Positions 27,526 through 35,899 of a DNA stretch of 64,000 bases are shown here, piece by piece. Position numbers and translations under genes: made by a program. Origin of the DNA: Flammeovirgaceae bacterium. GTDB taxonomy: Bacteria > Bacteroidota > Bacteroidia > Cytophagales > Cyclobacteriaceae. A model generated the notes under the pieces. The model saw only the letters and a program-made list of their open reading frames with translations. It made no database searches and was not told the DNA's origin. Positions within the stretch are counted from its first letter, which is position 1. The number at the start of each line of letters is the position of its first letter. Location of the stretch: assembly GCA_015180985.1 (NCBI GenBank), contig CP054185.1:2603225-2667224 (forward strand). Direction: 5' to 3'.

Positions 27526-29181
27526 CTAAAAGCTCCATGTTATTCCGCCCATCACCTGAAAGCCCCGCACCGGGTAGTTTAAAAACACCGGGTACTTGTT
27601 TGAGGTGATGTTGTTCAAATCAACAAACACCGAGAAGTTTTTTGATACAAAATATTCCGTTCTGAAATTAAGATCAAAGGCCGGATCGAGTTTTACAGGA
27701 AGTTGTGTTGCCGGATCAAGCGCTTTCATATTGCCCTGGGCGATAATATCAGCTCGCAGCAAAACCTTTTTGCGTATGTTATACGACCCGCTTACGGTAG
27801 CACGGTATCCGGGCCGGTGCCAGGCTTCGGGTAATTCATCGGTACTGTAACTGAAGTAGTCGCCCCGCAGCATAAAGCGTGCTACATCAGAATAGTTCAG
27901 TGTAAGCGCAGCAAAAAAGTTCGTCCGCTTGGTGGAGCCTGCATCGTACACGGTATTGAACTTGCTAACATCAACCGTATCGTTTACAAAAAAATAGAGG
28001 TTTTCAAAATTGGCGAATGATATACCCGTATGAACAAGGGCGATGCTGCTTAAGCGGGCATTAACTGCGGCCTGAATATCAAATAATTTGTTCGTATGAT
28101 ACAGCGGCACGGCCGGAGCAAGCCACAGGTTTTCGCGCACCAAGGTTTGTAACGATACACGTTGTACCCCACCGGTAAGCGTTCCCTCAACATCAACCGA
28201 AGAGCTTAGTTTATAAGTAGCTTTAAAATCGGGGAATAAGTGAAAATCTTTTTTGTCCAGGGTATCATTCTCAAGTGCCACAACAACGCCAGCCTGCAAA
28301 CGAAGGTTATCGATCGGATTAAACAAAAAATAAGGCTTTGCGATGAACAGACTACGGGGTTTGGCATCAATACCTTCATCTTTGCGGCTCATTACCGCGT
28401 AGCTGGCCTGTACATTTATCCGGTTCAATTCTGAAACCTTATACGAACCGGCAAAGGCCAAATCCAGTGTACTTTCAGAAGCATTGAATTTATCAGAAAG
28501 AAAACTGAAGTTACCATTCAGGTTATAATCAAATTGTGTATTACGCGCATTGGCGAGGCCAAGTTCAACTGAAAACAAATTAAATGATTGCCGGATGGTA
28601 TCGCGCTCAACGGCCTGGGGTTGCGGGTAGCCGTAAAAATGCGTGGATTGGTTTTCAAAACCTGCACGAGCCTGGTAGGTTACATCGTTTCCGAATGAAC
28701 GGGCAAACACCGAAAGACCCGAGTTGCCACTGCCGGAATTGCGGCCATCTACCGGGCCTTTACCCGAACTGTTAAGAAATGCATGTGCGCCCAACAGTTT
28801 GGTTTTATCACGCTTGCTGTTAACAAATGCTTCCAGATATGGCGAGGCATAGTTGCCATATCCTGCACTGATAAACCCGCCATAGATATCGTCTGTTTCT
28901 TCATCCTTTAGTTTAAACGGACGGATAGCTGAATTTACCATTGGCGAACTGAACTGAAAAGAACGAAACTCATAGGTAATTTCAGGCTTAATAGGCTCAG
29001 CGGGACGGGGCGGAATTTTCTCAAATAACCGCACAGCTTCAGGCAGCACGATTTTCCGCTCACGAACAATTTCCACCTCAACAGGTGCAAGCTCGGCCTC
29101 GATTGGTTTTGGATCCTGCGCTGAAGAAACAAACCCCACAAAACCGGATAGCAGAAATATGAATACCTGTTTCAATTTCAT
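27526..29181 (-). CDS. plug-less TonB-receptor-like outer-membrane barrel
   Basis: A 551-aa protein with a signal peptide (MKLKQVFIFLLSGFVGFVSSAQ). A Pro/Glu-rich periplasmic segment follows (EAELAPVEVEIVRERKIVLP, then EKIPPRPAEP) and then a barrel of about 430 residues resembling the TonB-dependent receptor barrel (FVDLNNITSNKYPVFLNYPV and a terminal MGGITWSF). I see no plug domain, so it is not a standard receptor. The ATG at 29181 starts the signal. It lies 1 nt after a giant TPR gene on the same strand and ahead of SPOR/exb/tonB. The pairing of TPR and barrel suggests an envelope complex. Confidence 0.82.
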   Translation of the reverse strand: MKLKQVFIFLLSGFVGFVSSAQDPKPIEAELAPVEVEIVRERKIVLPEAVRLFEKIPPRPAEPIKPEITYEFRSFQFSSPMVNSAIRPFKLKDEETDDIYGGFISAGYGNYASPYLEAFVNSKRDKTKLLGAHAFLNSSGKGPVDGRNSGSGNSGLSVFARSFGNDVTYQARAGFENQSTHFYGYPQPQAVERDTIRQSFNLFSVELGLANARNTQFDYNLNGNFSFLSDKFNASESTLDLAFAGSYKVSELNRINVQASYAVMSRKDEGIDAKPRSLFIAKPYFLFNPIDNLRLQAGVVVALENDTLDKKDFHLFPDFKATYKLSSSVDVEGTLTGGVQRVSLQTLVRENLWLAPAVPLYHTNKLFDIQAAVNARLSSIALVHTGISFANFENLYFFVNDTVDVSKFNTVYDAGSTKRTNFFAALTLNYSDVARFMLRGDYFSYSTDELPEAWHRPGYRATVSGSYNIRKKVLLRADIIAQGNMKALDPATQLPVKLDPAFDLNFRTEYFVSKNFSVFVDLNNITSNKYPVFLNYPVRGFQVMGGITWSF

Positions 29182-29182
29182 G

Positions 29183-32100
29183 TTACTTGTTATCAACTGA
29201 ATCAGCCGCGGCCTGCTTTAACCGCTGGGCTTTCTCGGCATCTGTAATTTTTTTTAGTTTATCTTTAGCTGTATCCTGAATATGCTGCAATGGAAATTTA
29301 CCAATGAGTGATTCCAAGGTAGCCTTGGCATTGAAAGCATCATTCATGGCCATGAAATTATCCGACAGCAACAGGTACGACCTGCCCACCCACTCTTCAT
29401 AGGCGGCAAAGTCGGTATTAAGACTGATAAGTGTTTCATAACAGGATTTATGCTGACCGGTGTTAAAGAAAATCTCAGCCAACCGGTATTTTGCTTCCGC
29501 TCCGTATTCATCGCGTGCCGAATTCAACGTGTTTAAAAATTCATCTTTGGCCAAATCGTAATTGCCGCGCGCCATCGCAGCTTTGCCAATGAACAACGAG
29601 GCTTTGTTAACCGCACCTGCATTAAGGTTACCCTTTTCAATAATCAGATTGGCATACGTGGTTACCGAGTCGTAGGCAGCCAGCAGGTAAAAAGATTCCA
29701 TTAATCCCGACCAGGCGGTATATAAATCCTTTTTGGTTGACGCGAGCCGCTCTAACCGGTGATAGCCGGTAATGGCGCGATCGTACTTTCCTTGCCTGAA
29801 GTCGATTTCCGCCAGGCGACCCACACAACGACCGGCCAACGCAAAAGTCGGGTCGTTGCTTAACTCCTCATACAGTGGATATGCCTTGTCAAAATCGCGC
29901 TGGCGGTAAAAGGATTCAGCCAGGTAATACTTTACATCATGCAGGCGCGCACTTTGCGGATAGGTTATAAGAAATGCCTGTAATGCCGGGATGGCCTTGG
30001 CATATTGCTGATCGAAATAAAGGTTTTTGGAACTTTCAAATTCCACTACCTCAAGATTCTTATTGTCAGGATTAGACACTTTAAAATCATCCAGGTAACG
30101 CTGAAAATCGCCTGCGCGGCCGGCAAGTCCCAGTGCTTCCTGCAACGGTATTAATGCCTGCTGTGCTGCCGGATGGGTTGGGAATTGCTGAAGCAACGTG
30201 GCATAGTCGGTAATGGTTTTATCATATTGCTTCAGGTTGTAATAGGATGCCGCCCTTCGCAGGAAGGCGTATGGTAAAAAGCGAGAACCTGCTCCTTCGC
30301 GAATCAGTTGCGATAATCCATCGGCTGCCACCTGATAGTTTCCCTGTTCAATTTCAAATTGTGCCCGCTGAAAAATGGCTTCATCACGAAACTGTGATTT
30401 CGGATAACCCGATATCAGAAGAGTAAATTGACTGCGGGCTTCGGCATATTTCCGAAGGATACCGTTAATTACGCCCGTCTGAAACAAAATGTAATCATCA
30501 TCCGGTGAACCCAACTGCCGGGCCCGGTTGTATTGAGCGAGTGCTTCCGGATATTGCTTGCTTACGTAATGGCAATCAGCCAGGCGCAATACGCCATCGG
30601 AATAAATAGGGAATGAACGGTTTCCTTTATTAACAAATTCGTTAAAGTTAAAAAGCGCCTGTTCGTATTGCTGCTGATTAAAATGCGCATAGCCTAATCC
30701 ATAGCGTGTACGTACCAGCACTTCCGGCTCAACGGAAACACCCAACGACACCACTCGCTGGAACATAGTGATGGCTTCGTTGTACCTCCGAAGTGTACTT
30801 AGCGACTCCCCACACCAGAACGCTGCCAACCCGGTGTAAACGGGATTGATCGGATAGGAAAGGGATTTTTGAAAATACTCAATGGCCTGTGTGTAATCTT
30901 CCTTGTTGAAAAATTCCGATCCTTTAAGAAAGGTGGCTTTCTGATACGCCTGATTAACCGGTTGACTGCGTGCAGGCAGCGATTCGATATAGTCAATGGC
31001 TTTATTATAGTTATTACCATTTACATACGCCTGGGCAAGCAGTTCCTTAACTTCAATAACATGCGTACTACGCGGAAAATCAGTTAGAAACCGTTCAAAT
31101 TCAGTAATTGACTGGTCGGGCTTGCCGGCATCGTAAGCCACCTTGGCCAACTGAAATGTGCTCTCCTCCTGCAACGCTTTGTCGGATTTCGTTCTGCGGG
31201 CCTGGTCGAAAGCATTGAGTGCAAGCTGTTTGTCGCCCTGCTTTAAATACAAGATTCCCAAATAATACGAGGCATAGTGCCCTACGGAATCAGGTGCTGC
31301 AGCAGACGATTTAAGGTATTGAAGTGCCCTATCGTTTTGGGCAAGCGTGTAGTACGCATACCCTGCCCGAAACAACACAGGTGCAGGAGCCTTGCCTGCG
31401 TTTTTCTCAAAGTAGTCTTCGTATGCAGCAACTGCGCTTTTATAATCACGCTTGAAGTAATACGCATCAGCCGCCAGCAATGCAACTTCGCTGAAGTTGG
31501 AGATGGAAGTTGCCTTTGGTAACAGACTTTTGTGGTAGGCAATCAGTTCATCGTAATTCTGTTGTTTGTACAAAGCGTTGGCAATAACAACCGGAACCAG
31601 CGGAGCATAAGCCGGATTATTTTCAGCTCTTCGCAAATCGATTAATGCGGCATCGTATAGTCCATTCAGGTATTCAATAAAGCCGGCATAGTAATTGGCG
31701 GCCGGCAAGTACGGGCTGTCCTGAACCTTTACAAGGTTAAACTGGACAAGGGCTTCATCCAGTTTTTTAAGTGTAAACAGACTATACCCCCAGCGAAACC
31801 GGCCCTCGGCCTTTTGCTCGCGCGAAAGACCAGAAAACTCAACTTTAGCGAAATAATAAGATGCTTTAGAATAGTTCTTACTTGTATAAAAGAAGTTGGC
31901 CAATTCGTAGTAGGCCGTAACTGCCCGTGGGTTACTGGGGTAGGAACCAATAAAGTCATCGACCAATTTTTCAGCATCCGAGTGCCCGAGGTTAAGGGCA
32001 CACAAGGCAATTTGGTATTCCGCTTCGGGCCTTCGGGAGTCTGTTTGGTGAGTTAAACCCAGGAATTCAATAAAAACTTCGCGAGCGGCACCGTAATTGG

Positions 32101-32233
32101 AATGATTAATCAGTTCAAGCCCTTTATTAAAAAGTATTTCCGGTCGGCCACGGGACAATTGATCCTGGGCAACAACTGGAATACCCGTGAGCCAAATAAA
32201 TGCTAAATTAACCGCAACCAGTTTCCTGATCAT
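29183..32233 (-). CDS. large periplasmic TPR protein
   Basis: The 1016-aa protein begins at ATG 32233, which opens a signal peptide (MIRKLVAVNLAFIWLTGIPV, then VAQ). In-frame codons to 32314 would put 27 hydrophobic residues before it and are rejected. Nearly the whole length is TPR units, well over twenty (such as YSKASYYFAKVEF, GLYDAALIDLRRAENNP, YTQAIEYFQKSLSYPINP, YNEAITMFQRVVSLG). The C-terminus is basic/charged (KDKLKKITDAEKAQRLKQ). Similar large TPR proteins in this phylum accompany outer-membrane complexes. The barrel gene follows after 1 nt, so both are probably made together. Confidence 0.88.
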   Translation of the reverse strand: MIRKLVAVNLAFIWLTGIPVVAQDQLSRGRPEILFNKGLELINHSNYGAAREVFIEFLGLTHQTDSRRPEAEYQIALCALNLGHSDAEKLVDDFIGSYPSNPRAVTAYYELANFFYTSKNYSKASYYFAKVEFSGLSREQKAEGRFRWGYSLFTLKKLDEALVQFNLVKVQDSPYLPAANYYAGFIEYLNGLYDAALIDLRRAENNPAYAPLVPVVIANALYKQQNYDELIAYHKSLLPKATSISNFSEVALLAADAYYFKRDYKSAVAAYEDYFEKNAGKAPAPVLFRAGYAYYTLAQNDRALQYLKSSAAAPDSVGHYASYYLGILYLKQGDKQLALNAFDQARRTKSDKALQEESTFQLAKVAYDAGKPDQSITEFERFLTDFPRSTHVIEVKELLAQAYVNGNNYNKAIDYIESLPARSQPVNQAYQKATFLKGSEFFNKEDYTQAIEYFQKSLSYPINPVYTGLAAFWCGESLSTLRRYNEAITMFQRVVSLGVSVEPEVLVRTRYGLGYAHFNQQQYEQALFNFNEFVNKGNRSFPIYSDGVLRLADCHYVSKQYPEALAQYNRARQLGSPDDDYILFQTGVINGILRKYAEARSQFTLLISGYPKSQFRDEAIFQRAQFEIEQGNYQVAADGLSQLIREGAGSRFLPYAFLRRAASYYNLKQYDKTITDYATLLQQFPTHPAAQQALIPLQEALGLAGRAGDFQRYLDDFKVSNPDNKNLEVVEFESSKNLYFDQQYAKAIPALQAFLITYPQSARLHDVKYYLAESFYRQRDFDKAYPLYEELSNDPTFALAGRCVGRLAEIDFRQGKYDRAITGYHRLERLASTKKDLYTAWSGLMESFYLLAAYDSVTTYANLIIEKGNLNAGAVNKASLFIGKAAMARGNYDLAKDEFLNTLNSARDEYGAEAKYRLAEIFFNTGQHKSCYETLISLNTDFAAYEEWVGRSYLLLSDNFMAMNDAFNAKATLESLIGKFPLQHIQDTAKDKLKKITDAEKAQRLKQAAADSVDNK

Positions 32234-32333
32234 CCTGCCAGTTTGAAGGTAAAACCATAGACCTGAAAAAATATTGCAAAGGGCAGACCAAAAAAAGTTT
32301 AAAAAATTCAACATGCCACCAAGAGCATGGTTC

Positions 32334-32341
32334 CAAAGGTA
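32334..32341 (-). promoter_or_regulatory. possible -7 box for the TPR-barrel pair
   Basis: The minus-strand octamer TACCTTTG fits TAnnTTTG exactly. About 20 nt upstream is TTC rather than TTG, so the -33 is weak. It would give a 5' leader of about 90 nt to the TPR start at 32233. Confidence 0.4.
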
Positions 32342-32377
32342 ATTAAAATATTCAGGCGCAGAAAAAAAATTGATCGT

Positions 32378-33403
32378 TCAAATCAGAAGTTTAGCGATCA
32401 ACTCGCGTAGTAACTGGCCCTCACTCACACTGCCGCTTTCCACACCCTTTAAACGCAAATCAGCGTCCTTTAATGCATGAATGTTCACTGCAATTTGCAA
32501 AGGTGAATAAGCCTGTAAAGCCAAACTATAGTCTTGAATAGCATACGGACTGATTTTCAATAGTTTAGTTAGGCCGGTTTTACTCTTATCTTCGGCTGTA
32601 CTGGCAAGAAGGAGTTTGCTGAAAAATGAAAACAAGAACGCTACAATCGGAATAGCCGGATTCTTTTTTGGATTAGCTTCAAAATAATTGGCAATTTGAA
32701 TTGCCTTGAGCTTATCCCGTTTGATAAGTGCCTTTTGTAATTCAAAAATATTGTACTCCTTGCTAATGCCTACCTGGCTGATAATCCGGTCAAGATCAAT
32801 TAATTCATCCTGCTTCAGGACAATCCGGATTTTTTCGATCTCATTAACGAGGCGATTAAGGTCGTTACCCACAAATTCGCACAACGCCTGAACAGCTTCA
32901 CCCGAAGCCTGTAAACCGGTTTCGCAAAGGTATTCGTCAACAAACTGCGGCAACTGGCTTTCGTAAAGTTTTTTTGCAGTGATGGTAACAGCCAGCTTTT
33001 CAATTCTTTTTGCCAGTTCGGTGCGGCCGTCCAGTTTCTTATGCTTGTGGCAAAATACCAATACCGTACTAGGCACGGGTTGTGCAAGGTAATTCAGCAA
33101 TAATTTTGTACCGGTTTCTCTGGTGAGATCGTTTATTTCCTGGGCTTCCTTTACAATCACTACCTGCCGTTCGGCCATCATCGGAAATCTTCGGGCGTGT
33201 GTCAGCACAGTTGCCACCGAAACATCTTTGCTGCCATACAGGATTACCTGGTTAAAACTTCGCTCCGATTCATTCAGCGCATTTTTCTCTATGTAATCAG
33301 CAATTAAATCAATAAAATAAGGCTCCTCTCCCTGCAGAAAATATACAGGATGAAATTTACCTGTCTTCAGTTCAGTTAAAACCTTTTTTACATTAGCATC
33401 CAT
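32378..33403 (-). CDS. holA: DNA polymerase III delta subunit
   Basis: The 341-aa clamp-loader subunit opens the sliding clamp during replication. Family features include the N-terminal FHPVYFLQGEEPYFIDLI (residues 17-34), ARRFPMMAERQVVIVKEA, FVGNDLNRLVNEIEKI and KKNPAIPIVAFLFSFFSKLL near the end of the collar region. Length is normal. The start ATG overlaps the TGA of the rhomboid gene by one base (TGATG), showing translational coupling. The neighbours are not replication genes, a common situation for holA in this phylum. Confidence 0.95.
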   Translation of the reverse strand: MDANVKKVLTELKTGKFHPVYFLQGEEPYFIDLIADYIEKNALNESERSFNQVILYGSKDVSVATVLTHARRFPMMAERQVVIVKEAQEINDLTRETGTKLLLNYLAQPVPSTVLVFCHKHKKLDGRTELAKRIEKLAVTITAKKLYESQLPQFVDEYLCETGLQASGEAVQALCEFVGNDLNRLVNEIEKIRIVLKQDELIDLDRIISQVGISKEYNIFELQKALIKRDKLKAIQIANYFEANPKKNPAIPIVAFLFSFFSKLLLASTAEDKSKTGLTKLLKISPYAIQDYSLALQAYSPLQIAVNIHALKDADLRLKGVESGSVSEGQLLRELIAKLLI

Positions 33404-33963
33404 CAGGATATTTTTTTCTTGTCGCTAAAAGTAATGGCTGAAGCTATTCCAACCAAGGCCCCTCCGAAGTGTGACTCCCACGATATAAATGGATCGGATG
33501 GTAAAACACCATAAAACACACTGCCATAAAGAATTAAGGTAATTATAGAAATCAGTAAGCTAAGCACGTCTCTTCTGAAAAGGCCAAAGAAAATAAGAAA
33601 AAATGCAAGCCCGTACACCACCCCGCTGGCCCCGATGTGATTGGCCGGGCGTGCAAACAACCAAACCAATATGTTCGTCCAGAAATAGGCACGAAAAAAA
33701 ACGCTGCCGGCAATTCGCGGGTAAAAGTAAAATAACAAGGCTCCCATAAACAACAGCGGAAAAGTATTGGAAAGCAGGTGCAAAAGATCACCATGAAGCA
33801 TGGGCGCAAGGAAAACCCCGATTAGACCCCTTCCGGAACGCGGCCATATACCAAATTGACTGACGGGCAGATTAAAATTAGCTTCAACAAAAAAGAAAAG
33901 CCACATTAAAAAAACCAGCCGAAGCGGAATAACAGAACTACCCAGTAAAGATTGGTTGGGCAT
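33403..33963 (-). CDS. rhomboid-family intramembrane serine protease
   Basis: A 186-aa polytopic protein with the rhomboid catalytic dyad: Ser113 in GASGVVYG and His165 in WESHFGGALVG. The oxyanion His62...Asn66 (HLLSN) and six hydrophobic segments are visible. It cleaves membrane helices of unknown target proteins. Its stop overlaps the holA start and it follows the TerB-like gene by 10 nt, so three genes form one transcript. No extra domains are present. Confidence 0.92.
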   Translation of the reverse strand: MPNQSLLGSSVIPLRLVFLMWLFFFVEANFNLPVSQFGIWPRSGRGLIGVFLAPMLHGDLLHLLSNTFPLLFMGALLFYFYPRIAGSVFFRAYFWTNILVWLFARPANHIGASGVVYGLAFFLIFFGLFRRDVLSLLISIITLILYGSVFYGVLPSDPFISWESHFGGALVGIASAITFSDKKKIS

Positions 33964-33973
33964 CAGCCGGTTG

Positions 33974-34441
33974 CTAAGGTTTACTAACCGGCTTAATCAT
34001 GGGGAGTTTCATGTACCGGGCTTCTTCTGGTCCGATTTTGCTCAATCCGAGGAATCCTCCTGATGACCTGGCCGTTTTTTCAGCAATGGCGAGCAACGTG
34101 TTATACATCTCATGCGCAAAAGCCGGATCAAGCTTTGTAAAAAGATCATTTACGCGTTGCAGTTCTTCAACTATCAGCGGATTACGCTGTGATGATTCGT
34201 ATGGATATTCCTGCATAAGCAACTTGATCTTATCCTCAAAATCACTTGCTACCTCATGTAATAGTGTCGCCAGTGAAGAAGTTGATCGCCTGAGCTTTTT
34301 TTGAACAGACTGAATAGCCCCGATGATCTCCCTCCTGTCAACCGTGCCGTCTGCACCGGCAATGAGTATGCTAACCAGTATCGGAGCTTTGTATGCAAGC
34401 TCCAGTTCCTGTTTAGTAAGTGTATCAAATTCGGGAATCAT
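33974..34441 (-). CDS. TerB-like (tellurite resistance B fold) protein
   Basis: A 155-aa soluble protein of helical type. The segment KAPILVSILIAGADGTVDRREI resembles the TerB-fold opening with an acidic metal-type loop, and a second helical block ends AIAEKTARSSGGFLGLSK. It has no signal or membrane helix, so it is cytoplasmic. TerB-fold proteins are linked to stress or metal responses at the membrane, but this single-domain form is uncharacterised. It leads the holA operon and diverges from the NtrC-type regulator gene. Confidence 0.65.
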   Translation of the reverse strand: MIPEFDTLTKQELELAYKAPILVSILIAGADGTVDRREIIGAIQSVQKKLRRSTSSLATLLHEVASDFEDKIKLLMQEYPYESSQRNPLIVEELQRVNDLFTKLDPAFAHEMYNTLLAIAEKTARSSGGFLGLSKIGPEEARYMKLPMIKPVSKP

Positions 34442-34453
34442 GCTTTAGTTCGG

Positions 34454-34461
34454 TAAATTTG
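34454..34461 (+). promoter_or_regulatory. possible -7 box for the NtrC-type regulator
   Basis: TAAATTTG fits TAnnTTTG, 75 nt before the regulator ATG. At the -33 position a TCG takes the place of TTG, so strength is doubtful. It lies in the 94-nt gap between divergent genes. Confidence 0.35.
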
Positions 34462-34535
34462 CTTAATAATGGCGGCTTTTTAAACTTTTTACATTCAAAA
34501 AAACTGGTGTATTTTCACCACGAACACAGCTGGTT

Positions 34536-35897
34536 ATGTACGAAAAGGACCCGGTTAAAATTTTTGTTGTTGAGGATGACCCCGCTTATACCAAATTCCT
34601 GAAGTACGTACTTGGTCTTAACCCGGATTACGAGGTTGAATACTTTACAACGGGCAAAGATTGCCTGAGTAACCTGCACAAAAAACCAGATGTAATCACC
34701 TTAGACTATTCCCTGCCCGACCAGCCGGGCGAAAAAGTGCTGGAGCAAATCCGCAACTACGACCCAAACATCAATGTAATTATTGTTTCCGCGCAGGAGA
34801 AGATCGGCACAGCCGTTGAACTGCTTAAAGCCGGAGCCTATGATTACATTACCAAAGATCAGGATACCAAAGAAAGGCTGTTTAATTCGATCAATAATGC
34901 CCGTAACAAAGCCTCACTAATCCGTGAAATCAGTCACCTGAAACGGGAAATCACCGAGAAGTACGAATTCGGAAAAAGTATTATTGGCTCGAGCATACCG
35001 ATAAGGCGGGTTTTCGAACTGCTGGAAAAAGCTGTCAAGTCAACAATTTCAGTCTCAATAACAGGTGAAACAGGTACCGGTAAGGAACTGGTTGCCAAAG
35101 CTATACACTATAATTCCAAACGAAAAGATAAGCCCTTTGTTGCGGTTAACATCACAGCCATACCGCCAACACTTATCGAAAGTGAACTGTTTGGTCATGA
35201 GAAGGGCGCATTTACCGGGGCCGTTGGAAGACGAATCGGTAAATTCGAAGAAGCTGAAGGCGGAACTATTTTTTTAGATGAGATTGGCGAGATGGACCCT
35301 AACCTGCAAGCTAAACTGCTGCGGGTACTGCAGGAGCGAGAAATAACCCGTGTTGGAGGCAACCAAACAATTAAACTGGATGTGCGGCTGATAACGGCTA
35401 CACATAAAGACCTGACTGAGGAAGTAAAAGCCGGACGCTTCCGTGAAGATCTGTATTACCGTTTGCTTGGCCTGCCCATTCATTTACCTCCTTTGCGCGA
35501 ACGGGGCAACGACATTTTGCTTATCGCCAAACATTTTCTGGACCAGTATGCCAGGGAAAATCAGTTACCAAAATTCACTATTACACCCGAAGCACAGGAA
35601 AAACTACTGGCTTATTCCTTCCCCGGTAATATCCGCGAGTTGAAGTCACTAATTGAATTAGCTGCAGTAATGGCTGATGATCAGGTTATTAAACCTGGTA
35701 ATGTAACGTTTATCAATACCTCCAGGCCTGAATCATTTTTCTTAAAAGAAATGACCATGCAGGAATACATGTACCGCATTATCCGTCATTTTCTGAACAA
35801 GCATGATAACAATGTACTTGAAGTGGCCAGGCGCCTTGACATAGGAAAATCATCGCTTTACCGTTACCTGAAAGAAATGGAAGCGGCCGGAATCTGA
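34536..35897 (+). CDS. NtrC-family sigma-54-dependent response regulator
   Basis: The 453-aa regulator has a receiver domain with phospho-acceptor Asp57 (VITLDYSLPD). A sigma-54 AAA+ domain follows: Walker A GETGTGKE from residue 177, the sigma-54 contact loop GAFTGA in ESELFGHEKGAFTGA, and Walker B TIFLDEIGEM. It ends with a Fis-type helix-turn-helix (VLEVARRLDIGKSSLYRYLK, about 428-447). Once phosphorylated it would open RpoN promoters. The kinase gene follows after 2 nt and is the obvious partner. Target genes are unknown; the adjacent giant adhesin operon is one candidate. Confidence 0.95.
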   Translation: MYEKDPVKIFVVEDDPAYTKFLKYVLGLNPDYEVEYFTTGKDCLSNLHKKPDVITLDYSLPDQPGEKVLEQIRNYDPNINVIIVSAQEKIGTAVELLKAGAYDYITKDQDTKERLFNSINNARNKASLIREISHLKREITEKYEFGKSIIGSSIPIRRVFELLEKAVKSTISVSITGETGTGKELVAKAIHYNSKRKDKPFVAVNITAIPPTLIESELFGHEKGAFTGAVGRRIGKFEEAEGGTIFLDEIGEMDPNLQAKLLRVLQEREITRVGGNQTIKLDVRLITATHKDLTEEVKAGRFREDLYYRLLGLPIHLPPLRERGNDILLIAKHFLDQYARENQLPKFTITPEAQEKLLAYSFPGNIRELKSLIELAAVMADDQVIKPGNVTFINTSRPESFFLKEMTMQEYMYRIIRHFLNKHDNNVLEVARRLDIGKSSLYRYLKEMEAAGI

Positions 35898-35899
35898 AC

